DNA from: Cardiocondyla obscurior
Taxonomy: Eukaryota; Arthropoda; Insecta; Hymenoptera; Formicidae
Reading direction: 5' to 3'
DNA length: 64,000 nucleotides
Assembly: GCF_019399895.1 (NCBI RefSeq)
Contig: NC_091887.1
Location: 1,364,001 to 1,428,000 of the forward strand
A model generated the notes under the pieces. It did not search any database. It was not told the DNA's origin and saw nothing but the letters and a program-made list of their open reading frames with translations. Position numbers and translations under genes: made by a program. This document shows positions 1-11,510 of this stretch, piece after piece. Position 1 is the first letter of the stretch. Each line of letters starts with the position of its first letter.

Positions 1-1512
1 ACCGAAAACAAAGGGAGAGAACAGTTCCACTACTTTCTCCCTGTTTTCTCGATCACCACCCTTTAGACCCGGCCCAGGAAATTGGATAACGATTTTTTCA
101 ACAGAATCTTAAATTACGTACGACCAGAAAGGTTTAAAAAGAATGAGAGAAAAAAAATAATAGTTAAATAGTTTTTATTGTTTCATAAAATAACATAAAG
201 TTCGCCGATTATGCAATAAGTTATTAATTATTACTTTTCTTCCTGACAAGAAGAAACATCGATCAAGAAAAAGATTAGTGAATGTAAATGTGAGTGATTT
301 ATGTGATTTGAGTGATTTATACAAGAAAATTATGTTTAAATGTAACAAAGAGATCATAGCAAAGTTATTTCAGTCCGTCCAGGCTTTAACAAGCACACTT
401 AAGTTTCACGAGCATCACGAACAGCAATTAATTTATGGTTAGCGATTCTCTTCTCCTTGATATTTTATAAATGAGTTAAGCAGATGTTATGACCATTAAA
501 CTGTTGTTACTATTAAAGAAGTAGTATACTTCTTACATTATAAAATATATTCTCTCTTCTATCTATTGGACACATCGAACAATTTTAGTATTTGTGAAAA
601 GTAATGAATTAACAGTAAATTTAGAGTAACTAAAACAAATGATAAGGAATGTCGTATCGTATATAATAGAGGTTTCAGGAACCAAAGATCTGCATTGAAA
701 TTGAATAATCAGATATAGCAAAGTATCAAAATGTTAAATCGTACCAAACATAATTCAGAAAAGAATATAACGGTTGGCTTTAGATACACTTCTTACATTC
801 ACATATACGTGTAAAATAATTATCGAAAAAATTAAAGTACAACACGTTATCACTGTGTCGTGTATCATAAGGAAAACAAAACACTGACAGAGCAGTACTG
901 AGAAAATTAACATTCCGCGTGAAGCATATATAATACTGTGTGCCTTCCTAGTTTTTAGATTGCTAAATGAATAACATAGACAACGGTAATTTTTTTTTTT
1001 TAATAGTTGATTATTTCGACCAAGCTCTTTTTTTTTTTTTTATTTCTTTATTTCGAATTTAATTCTAATAACACGATGAGAAGCTACTTACTTTGTAAGA
1101 TATAATATTATTCTATAAAATGAATATTCCCTCAAATACAAACAATATCAATAAATTATTAAACAATCTATCAGTATAAATTGTTTCTCTTCATGAGAAA
1201 CACAACTAGAGTTTTACTGTACATATATATATTGTTATATTTAATTTTAATGAATACAAAATAATTAAAAAAAAAAAAAATTGGAAGGCTAAGCCAATTA
1301 TAGCACAAATAAATTTATAATTTATTTTAAATTCATAATTCAAAGATGACGCGCAGCGTAAAAATCAACTCGTACTTATATAGATCTCATGTCATGTATG
1401 CCTTGGTTTTATGAAATTAATTAGAAAATTAAAGATTACGAACAAGATCTGACGTGTATATTAATCTGTTTCGAGAATTTATATTTCATTTACAAGTTAC
1501 AATATTTACATG
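1..1512. other. AT-rich flank without recognised gene
   Basis: Strongly AT-rich sequence with short T and A runs (for example near 991-1001, 1028-1040 and 1267-1280). It lies downstream of RRP15. No ORF with protein-like composition was recognised; the short ORFs at 175-357 and 1454-1696 are dominated by AT-rich codons and resemble no family. Confidence 0.6.
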
Positions 1513-1518
1513 TTTATT
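1513..1518 (-). promoter_or_regulatory. Candidate polyadenylation signal of RRP15
   Basis: Forward TTTATT reads AATAAA on the minus strand, about 95 bp past the RRP15 stop codon. Spacing suits a short 3' UTR. Other AATAAA copies exist farther downstream in this AT-rich flank, so which one is used is a guess. Confidence 0.45.
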
Positions 1519-1613
1519 CAAAAAAATATCAATGCAGTTAACTATGTACACAATCGATATCGATATTTTTATGATTAATTACAGAAAGTGTCATATAAAA
1601 ACAGACCTCATTT

Positions 1614-2894
1614 TTAATCCATATCGCTGTCCATGTCCTCAGGAGCTGAAGAATCTTCTTCTTCTACATTTTTCTTGTCCCAGTCTTTCAATTTAGCTCC
1701 CATGACAAAGTCATCTCGAAGGACACTCCACATTTTGTGATCCTTAAATACAAACGTGTTTTTATTGTTATACACAATTATATATTGCAATGTAAAACAG
1801 AATGTACCAATATTAATAAACACAATTATATATGGCCTTGATAAATGCATAAAAATATTTAACACGGATAAATAATAATTCAAAAAAAGATAAAAGTCTA
1901 CATAGCATTTTCTGATATTACCAAATTTAATACAAAAGATATTAAATATCTCAATTTTTAATAAAATTTTATAAAATAATTCTCTACTAACTCCATCTTC
2001 ATTATTTGTTTGTTCAGCAGGCCTCTCAGATTTGACTCCATTATCAATTGGTATACTTTTACTGCCTCCCATTAGAACATCAAGGAATGCATTTTTATCA
2101 ATACTTTTAAATACTTGTTCACGTTTTCTTTCTAATGGTCCTGCCTGTGATAATCTGCTTTTAATCTCCATTTGCTGTTGTCTTACTGCATTAAACAGTT
2201 GCACCACACCTCTATAAAACAATTTAAAAGATTAACAAACAAAAGGTAAAACATTTATCAATGTAACTTACTTTGTAGCTATCTTTTGCAGCATTCTTTC
2301 ATACTCTCGATCTGTAATTGATGGTTTCACTCTGATACCAATTTTCTTTGGTAGTTTTCTCGATTTAATTGTTCCAGTATTTAATAAAGTACTTGTTTTG
2401 TCAACTGCTTCTTCTGATTCTGTTTTAATTTCTTCTTTGATTTCATCAATTGCTAAAGAAATATCTTCTTTTGTCTCTTTTATTTTTACATCACACAATT
2501 TCTTAGCCTTGGCTAGTACAAGAGATTTTTTTCTCTTTGGCCTAGTTGTTTTTAAAATTTTTTGCATAGCATCAGCCCAGCCTGCATTTGAAGTAGATCC
2601 AGCATCATATGATGCCTCATCAATGTTATCCTCTGCTTCTGAGCCATCTGATTCTTTTTCTTCATAGTTGTCACTGTCATCCTCATTATCATTTTGTACC
2701 AATGCTGTACCTGCATTATCTATTTCATTTACTTTTGGTTGCACTGCAATGAGATATAAATTAAATTAAAAATTAAAATAATTTTCATAATATAAAGCAA
2801 TAATAATATGATAAGAATGATTTATGCCTTTACCAGAGTCAATTTTTAATTTATATCTCTTAAATTCTAAACATATACTATGTATCTCTTTCAT
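1614..2894 (-). CDS. RRP15: RRP15-like ribosomal RNA processing protein, four exons
   Basis: Nucleolar protein needed for pre-60S ribosome assembly and rRNA maturation (family knowledge). Proposed CDS is complement of 2834-2894, 2272-2743, 1992-2211 and 1614-1742: 882 nt, 293 residues. All introns have GT-AG borders and are short (90, 60 and 249 bp), and the frame is kept through every junction. Family signatures visible: an acidic Asp/Glu/Ser-rich N-terminal part, GWADAMQKIL, a Lys-rich basic stretch, RMLQKIATK|GVVQLFNAV across the exon 2/3 junction, and near the C-terminus MWSVLRDDFVMGAKLKDWDK. The protein ends in an acidic tail (EEEDSSAPEDMDSDMD). The weak point is exon 1: the ATG at 2894 and donor at 2833 give an in-frame 20-codon extension, but an alternative first exon is possible. 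Identity as RRP15 is very secure; the exact N-terminus is moderate. Confidence 0.9.
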
Positions 2895-3229
2895 TTATCA
2901 TCAAGCCTTATAAAATTGTTAAAAAGTTCGAAACCAACGCGTTAAATAATAGTTTCTTATTAAAATATAACTTAAAAAATTGCCAACAAAAATTACATTC
3001 ATCCCTCAGTCTGATCTAACCTCTTATGTTCTCCAATCAATTTTCTAATCAAGCCAGAGGCATACATGAGCTGAGATTTAAAGATTCATGCGTTACATTT
3101 ATTAAAATAATTTTATATAATTACTTACTTGTACTTGTATAAACGTACGATTACTTTAGCAAGTTTCAATGTTTAAGCAACATAACCACGTGTATAACTT
3201 CTTCTTTGGTTAGATGGCAAGCCGACCCG

Positions 3230-3430
3230 ACGAAATGAACAGGCGCGATACAGCCAAAACGTATATAACGCGTATTAATTTCGGAGTGCCATTTGCTTCT
3301 TGTACGCATGCGTCTCAGGCTTGCTAGTTACTCGCGAGTCTCCGCACAAGATGGCGGCGCCAGCACATCCAGGCAAGGCTGACTCTCAGCGGCGTGCTTC
3401 AGAACTACCTGCGGTTCGCGAATTAGAAGT
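3230..3430. promoter_or_regulatory. CpG-rich putative divergent promoter of RRP15 and a plus-strand unit
   Basis: Base composition switches abruptly from AT-rich to CpG-rich at about 3.23 kb. Within 60 bp lie an NRF1-like palindrome (GTACGCATGCGT, 3302-3313), ACTCGCGAGT (3330-3339, core of the TCTCGCGAGA-type element) and AAGATGGCGGC (3348-3358, the YY1 consensus, which in housekeeping genes often spans the initiation codon). This motif set is typical of TATA-less housekeeping promoters. The region sits about 400-460 bp upstream of the RRP15 start on the minus strand and directly before a plus-strand exon-like segment. Motifs are seen directly; bidirectional activity is inference. Confidence 0.5.
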
Positions 3431-4094
3431 CCCGAGTGCGCGCGTTAAACTTTACCGCGCCTCATTTACGTGACAAAGTGCCGAGAACAATAATCAAGCG
3501 TTCAGCGAAACGACGTCCGCCGTGCAGAGGTAAAGGATCGCGTCCTTGGGAGAAGGGAGGACACGTGGCTCGCACAAGTATCATATTTCTTTACGATTCT
3601 TGCTGGCTCGCGTCGTTGGCGGTCTCTCGCAGCGAGTATGGCGTCATTACCGCGACGAACGGCCCGGCATTCGAAAACGCGATTAGGATCGCTCGCTTTC
3701 GTGCGAATCGATAACCCGCGTTAGGAATTCATTCCCGTTTATAATTTCGCGTGCCGAGGGAAACGAGAAAACGCTCGTGCGGATTCGACGGTGTGCGCGA
3801 TCGGGTCGGATGGGTGGAAGGACTTCACGGAAAAAGACCGCGGCGAAACGGCGCGCCGGTGCAGCGCTGAGATTACGACGATGTTCGAGACGAGCCGGAG
3901 GACTGACTATTCGTTGCTACGGATGGACAAGCCGACGCCGGTAGCGTTATTTTATCGTCAAAGTGATAAGTGCAGTGCTCCGTGTGCCCCAGCCCCGACG
4001 TCGACCTGCCGGATTTGCGTCTCGTCTCGATCGTCGCAGCCCAAGGAACCGCAACGACGCCTCGCCTCGGACGCTCTCTCATCGAAATTAAGAC
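3351..4094 (+). other. Putative 5' exon(s) of a plus-strand transcription unit, ending at a strong donor
   Basis: CpG-rich, non-repetitive sequence between the promoter-like region and an excellent splice donor (AGAC|GTAAGT, intron from 4095). An ORF opened by ATG at 3881 runs without a stop into the donor (71 codons plus one base; begins MFETSRRTDYSLL, contains CAPAPTSTCRICVSS). A shorter ORF starts at the ATG inside the YY1-like motif (3351) and stops after 40 codons. I recognise no domain in either. This may be a 5' UTR or leader exon, perhaps of the unit carrying the duplicated exons at 17.6 and 44.5 kb; the phase-1 end is compatible with the exon at 31302, but nothing proves the connection. 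Confidence 0.35.
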
Positions 4095-4346
4095 GTAAGT
4101 TCTGTTATATTTGTTAAAAAGGACGAACAATTAGTGTGTTTCGATGTTTGTGGGGCGGGCGTATCCGTGTCCTTGTATGGCTGTATGTATGGATGTGTGT
4201 GTACTTGCGTTGCTTTACAGAGCTGTGCGCGGGACGTAGATTCTCGAGAAGACTGGTCGTGAAATCTTTCGAATCGTCGGTTCTGACGACTAATTATATC
4301 TAGACATTCCGGACATTTCTACGAGGGACGAGGGGGTGTTGCAGCA

Positions 4347-4413
4347 CTCTCTCTCTTTCTCTCTTTTTTTTTCTCTCTCTCTCTCTTTCTCTCTCTTTCT
4401 CTTTTTCTCTCTC
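4347..4413. repeat. CT-rich microsatellite
   Basis: About 67 bp of almost pure pyrimidine made of CT dinucleotides with T runs, next to GC-rich sequence on both sides. Confidence 0.85.
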
Positions 4414-7340
4414 GACCTCGTTAGTATTACAAAGTAACAGGTAAAATTCTCGCACGCGTAACGCATCGTCGACGTATAGATCGGGATCAACGATTTACAA
4501 AACTGAGCGAAACGTTTCGACAATCATCCAACATTTCCTCTCGTTAGTCGCGTGTTCCTCGATTTCCACTTCGACCGCACTTAAATATCTAACGAAATAT
4601 TGTTTAATTGCCGTGTCGGTTCTCGGGTCTTTATTTACAGGTCGATCGTAACCCCGACACGTCGACACCATGAAAGTTAAAAGTTAGACGAACGCTTTTG
4701 CGACGCCAAACGCGCGACAAAAATCTATCTCTTTCCCTCTCGTTCTCGAGCGCAGAATCGCGAAGCGTTTCTTAAAGCTAGTCGCGAGCATCTTTCCGTC
4801 TTTCACGTTTATTCGTTCGACGGATCGGCACAAAAATCGCACGTCGCGATACGCATCCTTTTCTCCCGTCACGGTTTGCACAAGACACCGTATCTGCTAT
4901 CGATCTTCTTGCGATTAATTTAATTATCCCTCGGAATTGGAGCGCTGCACGACGCTACTCTTGTCAAGTATTGAAAATAGATACGCGAAGCTAAAACGTA
5001 ACTCCGACGCGCGGCACATCGCGAAATACTTTTTGGCAAAACGTGCCAAATCTGCCGGCACTCGAAACAAAAGCCAATTATCGATCGCTGCGGTATCAAT
5101 AATGCGGCATCAATAATGAATGAATGAAACACGCTTTGTAGAATTTTTTTAATTTTCGCGTTCCAAGTTCGCTCCATGCGTCAACAATTCAATGCGTCTT
5201 TTCGGATTAAAACATGTTTTAAATTTCTTTTCTTATAAAAAAAAAATAAAAAAGCGAGGAAAGAAAGAAAAAACTAAATTCGGCCGTCAATCGTGAGATA
5301 CGAAAAAGTATCAAATGCGAGATGCGAAAGCTGCGACCGTGCGACCTTCGTGTTGAAAATAAAACGAGCTTTCGTCACGTTTATACATCACGCACGTATT
5401 GCTCGCGCTAAGGATTTTATAAATGCGAAACTTTCGCGAAACTTTTCCAGGAGAGACGGAGGGAAAAAAAAAAAATAAAATGTACACGGGACATTTTGTT
5501 TGCGTCCAAGAGATTTCGACCACTGCTACATCGCTGCCGCGGATAGCGATCGGATCGCTTAACTCTTTTCCGGGGCGGAAGACTCTTAAATAATACGCGT
5601 CGCTCGTGTCCGAGCGACGATCGTTGCTCGAATTAATCGTCTTAACTGCGAGATCCCGCGAAAAATCCCAATCCGCCGCTCTCGAAGAGTTAAACGGTGC
5701 TCGCGTGCGCGGTGTATGGATTTAAATCGAAATATATTGTACGACAAACGCGTATTTGGACGTGACGAAATACGGAAAATCATCGCTTATGTCGATTTCC
5801 TTTCAATTACGTCGCGTGCGGATTGTTCCAGTTTTTCTGGCAATATTCGTTGAAAATGTTGTTATCTTTCCCGGTCAATCTGTACTATTTTTTTTTTCCT
5901 CTTCCTACTTTTCTCTTTCTCTTCGAAAGTACGCGCGATACTGTCCTTGTTTAATTTTAAGTACAGAAAAAAAAAATGCAGTTGAAAGAACCGGAGTCCG
6001 CTTCGTAACGACGAGAAGTACAGCGAAAACCGATAGTCGCGTCCCCTTTTTACCCGTTGCGATCTGAAAATTGCGGGTTTATCGAAAATATTTTCATCAG
6101 TGTTCCATTACACTTGTGCGTCCACCAGTAGGATAAAAGCCCGTATTCTAGAGGCACATTTAGCGTCGCAAACGCGGTCGTCCGGTTCTCGTATCTCTTT
6201 TTATGTTTTTTTTTTCTCTCTCTTTCTCATACACCCACACATACACACACACTACACGCGCACGTGTGCACAGTTAAAAATGTATATCCATCTTGAGCAG
6301 ATTGGATAAACGACGCAACGGACGGTCGTGTTCGCGCCTAAATCTGCGACGAAAGTACGAGCCGAATTCACGCGAGACGTTAACAAAACTTATTAGCTCG
6401 CCGATAAACAGATTTTCCATTTTCCGTCTGTCTCTCTATTTTATTTTTCCTTTTTTTTTTCCTCCCCCTTTATTTCGCAAAGAGATTCACGACAACATAT
6501 ATCGTTCCACTCATATCTTCGGACACGTCGCGCAAAACTTATTTCGCAAAGCCGCTTGTTTCGTAACTTTATTCGCTCGCGATTTCAAGTCACCACGCTC
6601 GTGCCTCCTTCACAATTTCGCGGAATGCCTCACGCGGTTATTTTCGCACAATTCGCCATCGAAATCAGGCGCGAACGAGCGGGAGGGAAAAAGAGTCCGC
6701 ACCGAAATTAATTGATAAGGAGTATCGAGAAATATTGGGATCAGGGCGCGGGATGATTGCTTAGTTAATTGGTGACCGGGTTAGCTAGCTGTTCCGCCCG
6801 GCGATTCGCGATTTTACAGACACAAAAATGCGTTTACGCTAATTATTATTCTTCCGCCCTTATTTTCGTTCATCCGCGATCGTTCGAAGTTCCGTCGTCG
6901 TCTTTCGTCGTCGTCGCAGTCGCAGTGTGGTCGCCCGGCTCCGTGCGTATATTTTTTTTACGAAACATTTAGTTTATACATGTATGTATGTATATATATA
7001 TATATTTTTTATACATATATCTTTACAAACAGGAAACGATCAGACGATAGGACCCGCGATCGCGCGGCCCGAGAACACCGAGCATTACCTCACATAAAGT
7101 CGCGAGAGCGACTGGACAGAGCTTTGCCTCTCATTTGTTTCTTATCGAACAATAAAATGTCCCTTTCGTACACCTTACGCGCTACTTATGCAACCGAAAA
7201 ATCGTGGATACCTATTTCTTTTTTTTTTTTTTTCTTTTTATCTTTAAGGAGACACCAGGTGTATGTACAGTTCCCGCACAATTGCATTTAATTGCGTTTA
7301 AGGATGCACTTTTTTGTAAAATACAGTAATATTCATCTTA

Positions 7341-7341
7341 G

Positions 7342-7383
<42 letters not shown>

Positions 7384-7464
7384 CGCTCTTTCTCTCCCTC
7401 TCTCTGTCTCTTTCTTTCTTTCTCTCTCGCTCACTTTCTCTCTCTTTCTCTCACTCTCTTTCTC
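7341..7464. repeat. Imperfect CT microsatellite
   Basis: About 120 bp of (CT)n interrupted by CCC, TTT and CG steps. It generates a spurious Ser/Leu repeat ORF on the plus strand. Confidence 0.85.
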
Positions 7465-9951
7465 ACATAATAGTATATACTTCTTAAAGGTTTCTCTTCA
7501 TATTTCTCTCTCTCATCTTTTCTTCCGCAGAATTATACAATAAAATATCACAGTTCTGTTCGTACCACGCAATAATTAATATATTGGTTTTTTTTTATTT
7601 TTTTTTTATTTTTTTTTCTTATGTCGCTTATGTGCGTCCTCTCGCTCTCTCGTTATTTTTCTTTCTCTCGCAGCAGCATACGCTCTTACGTGCACGCACA
7701 TGCGTTCTTATCAATTGCCTTTCTCGTTACACGCATTTCTTTTCTTTTTTTTTTTTCTTTTTTTTTTCCTAGGAATGCGTTGTAACACACAGAGATGTGA
7801 TACGCGCGCACACATGCATTCACACACGCATAAGTAAATATATATATGCACGTAGACGTGTGCATGTATATATTTGTTTATTTGTTTCTTCGCTTTTCCT
7901 CTCGACGACTAATGGTTACGCAAGGTATGCTGGTTGTAGAAACATTCATTTACAACTTGTATACTTGAAGTAGATAGTAATAATAACTATTACCGAAAGA
8001 GAACGATATATAAAGAGTGAGGTTCGCGAAGCCTTTTTTTCCCCGAAGATGGTATTAATCCGGTGGATCTCGTTGCCGTTAAAGTCCGCGTACAGGCGCG
8101 TTTAATTAAAAGAATATACAATTATGTAAGTACAGTTTTCTCGATCCTGCTACGAGATCATAGTATACAGTCTCTATCTTATATATGCTCTTATTAAATC
8201 ATTCTAATAATGCAAATGTGTGTCCTCGCTACGCAATTTGTCCCGAAGAGAGAATGTCGATATTTCCCCGTTTTACACCTAGACACGGCGATCGACGCGG
8301 ACTGTAAATTATTGCTTGGTATGCGAAAATTTTATTTGCGTTAAACGATCGACATCCGCTCGTCGACGTCATCCGTTAACCCTATCGTTTCCCGTGTCGA
8401 AAGACTTCGTGTGTGTGCGCCCCCCTTCCCCTCCCGTGCTTCCTAAGTATTGCTAAAAAGAGTGTATTAATCTTTCCCCCCCCCTCCCCAACCCTTCCCC
8501 TTATTTGCGTCACCCGAAATCGTTGTTCATTCGAAGGAACTGATCGCGCGCGAGTAGCAAAGAACAGCTTCGTCAACCGGTACGTCCCCGTGCATATCTC
8601 GAGCCTCGCATCGCTTATCTTTCGTCCTCGAAGGAGCCCCTCCCACCCCCATCCCCCCCCCGTTACTTTTATCATTCTCCCTCGAAAACACTTTTCGCAT
8701 CGTAGGATAGATGAGAAATTTAGCATTTAACATCTTCAATTCGTCACAACGCATGATTTCCCCTGCTTCTGTACGTGTACACGACGAAAGAATAATTGGA
8801 CGGCATCTGGTCCGCGAAATGTTCGCACGACGCGTCGGAATCGCGTGCGCTCGAGTGTCTCGCGAAATTTATAGTAATCGAATGTAAGAAACGAGAGACA
8901 GAGGGGATTGCGACAGAGAATCAGTGAAGGATAAAAGGATCCGAGCACCGTGGAACGGAAACGAAACGGCGCGCTGCCGAGGAGAGAATAGCGTCAAAGA
9001 AGGAAGGGGGAAGGGGGGGGTTAGGAGGGAAATGAGTTTCTCTAATCCTTTGATCAACAAAGAAGCGACAAGTTACAGACGAAAAAATATATAGCGCGAA
9101 GACTGCTTTTATTTTCAAGTTTAAAAAGAAAAAAAAAAGAAAGAAAGAAACATTTGTATTTTTGTTGCAATTTTTAATATCGCATCTTAAAACAAATAGA
9201 TTATTTTAATTAATAAAAAGAAAGTTCACAAAAAACACGCGCTAAAATCGTGATTAAAAATAAAAACCATTTTCTGAAGATTCCTTGGATTCTTCTCGCG
9301 TAATTCATGCTTCATAATCCGTAACTACGCGCGAGCGTGTATGAATAAATATGTGAGAAAAAAAATGAGAACAGTAGTCCATTTTTTGAAGTAATATATT
9401 TAACAATGATAGTTTCAAAAGAGAGGTATTAACAATTCTTGCACTCGTTTCGTTTTAAATATGTCACCAATAATCGCATTCTTTGAGTAAAAAATAATGT
9501 ATTGCAATGAAATTGTTACAAAAAAAAGACCATATATACGTGTTTGTGTATTTACGGATTAGTGCAGATTAAATTGAGAAACGCGAAAGACACCTTATTC
9601 TAACGCGCATTCCAATCTTTATGAAGACATTAATGCACGCTAACAAGAAATTTTCTTGTTCCGTGACATTTAACGTTCTTTGTGAACCGTCAATCTACAA
9701 ATATAGTAAATAAATCTTTAAAAAATTAACAATTACCGATGAAAAGTATATAGAATTATGTCCTAAAACCAATAGATGAAAGGAAGGATCGCTGTGTGAT
9801 AAAAGAGAAGGTAGGTTAAAAGAAACTTGTCTTTTCGTTAAAAAGAAAAAAAACAAAGAAAAAGAACAACGAAAAATAAAATAATTCAGCATCACATATA
9901 TCGGGAAACTCTCCTTTGCCTTTATTTTAACACGTGACAGTTTATTAAACG

Positions 9952-10014
9952 AAATAATAATAATAATAATATTAATAATAAAATATTAATAATAATAATA
10001 ATATAATCCATGAA
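9952..10014. repeat. TAA trinucleotide repeat
   Basis: Imperfect (TAA)n interrupted by ATATTA steps, in AT-rich sequence. Confidence 0.85.
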
Positions 10015-11128
10015 ACTAAGGATAGGCAGAAGAAATCACATTTAAAGCGCGGGGTTGGAGTCTCTTATCTTGCATCTATCCCTTGTTTTTATGCGAAACT
10101 ATCTTATTTCATTTTCTATCAATCGTAGTCAACAAAATGGATATCTGTCTATCCTTTTCTCTGCATTTCAATCGATTATATATATATATTTGTTTTTTCA
10201 TCTCGTTGCCAACTTGTCGGGATGTATGCGCATTCGAGGTTTCTTAATAATCGCGCGCGTATGCATGATTATATAAGTTTGCCTGTTCCTTTTTCTTTTG
10301 TGTCTTTTTTTTTGTACATTTTTATCCTATTTTCGCGTTGACTTGATTCGGAATATCCAAAGATAGCGGGTCGCATACCGTATTGCAAAGGAGACTGCTA
10401 CGCGCAGCAAGAAAGTAGATCTACTTCGAACGTTTCATCTATATGCTTTACCCCTCGCCCCTACTCTCGTTCATTGTCCTATCATTTTCTTAATAACAAC
10501 GTAATAGTTTTAAACAACTTGAGCATAGGTAAAGCGCGGACGTGATCTCCACGAGGTTCCCTGTCGTCGGATGAAAGCGCCGATTTTCTCGGCGCAAGTA
10601 AAAAGAAAGGAAAAAAAAAATAAAAGAAAAAAAAAAAAGAGAAAAAAAAAGAAATACCCCCGGAAATAAATTAGCACCGCTGACGCCGTCCACCTCGTCG
10701 TAAATCGTACGCCGACGGTGGCAGATATAAAAGCGACATTAGTGACAATGAGATTAAAAATGCAAAACTTAACGATCAGGCCTCCCCGTGTCCTTTGCGA
10801 ATAACGTAACTCGATTTGAACGATTGGTCACCCGGGAAACTCGCAGGAGAGCGCGCCTAACGCCGTTAACAACAAATTATCTACAATGGTCGCATATACA
10901 TGTTCATCTTTCTCCCTTACTCTTTCTTTCCCTACCACTTGCTCCTTATTTTTTTTTCTTTTCTTTTTCTTCTTCTTCACGCGCACACGCATACGCACGC
11001 AACAGATTATACATAAGATTACTTAGATCTTAGGAAAGGTACTTAGAATATCTTCATTATTAGAGTCTGTTTTTTTTTTCTTTACCTTACACACCTACTA
11101 AATATCGATCAAAATATTAATCAATTTA

Positions 11129-11510
11129 TAATAATAATAATAATATTAATAATTAAAGAGCAATAGTAATAATAATGCAAATAAAAATAATATAATAGAA
11201 TAATAATGACCGAGATGACAATAATGATGCTGATAAAGATGGTGACGCTCGTGATGATGATAATAATAATTATTTCTTTATTCATGTTTTTTTTTGTATA
11301 TATATATGTATATACATATATTAATATATTAATTAATATATGAATATACTTTTTCATTTATATAGCACCTATTTACAAAGAGGTCTCCGTGCGGCTCTCT
11401 TACAGTATGTGCGTGATACTTTTATATTTATATGTATATATATATGCGTATATATACATATACATATATATACTTTTCATAAAAATATATATACATATAT
11501 ATATATCGTG
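11129..11510. repeat. Cluster of TAA and TA simple repeats
   Basis: A (TAA)n tract at 11129-11153 is followed by scattered TAA/GAT triplets, a TA-rich block at about 11296-11343 and further TATATG/TACATA tracts at about 11427-11508. No coding potential apart from low-complexity Ile/Tyr strings. Confidence 0.8.

Noticed and set aside
175..1696. Short ORFs in the AT-rich flank
   Set aside because: Less than 90 codons, AT-driven composition, no homology recognised and no splice support.
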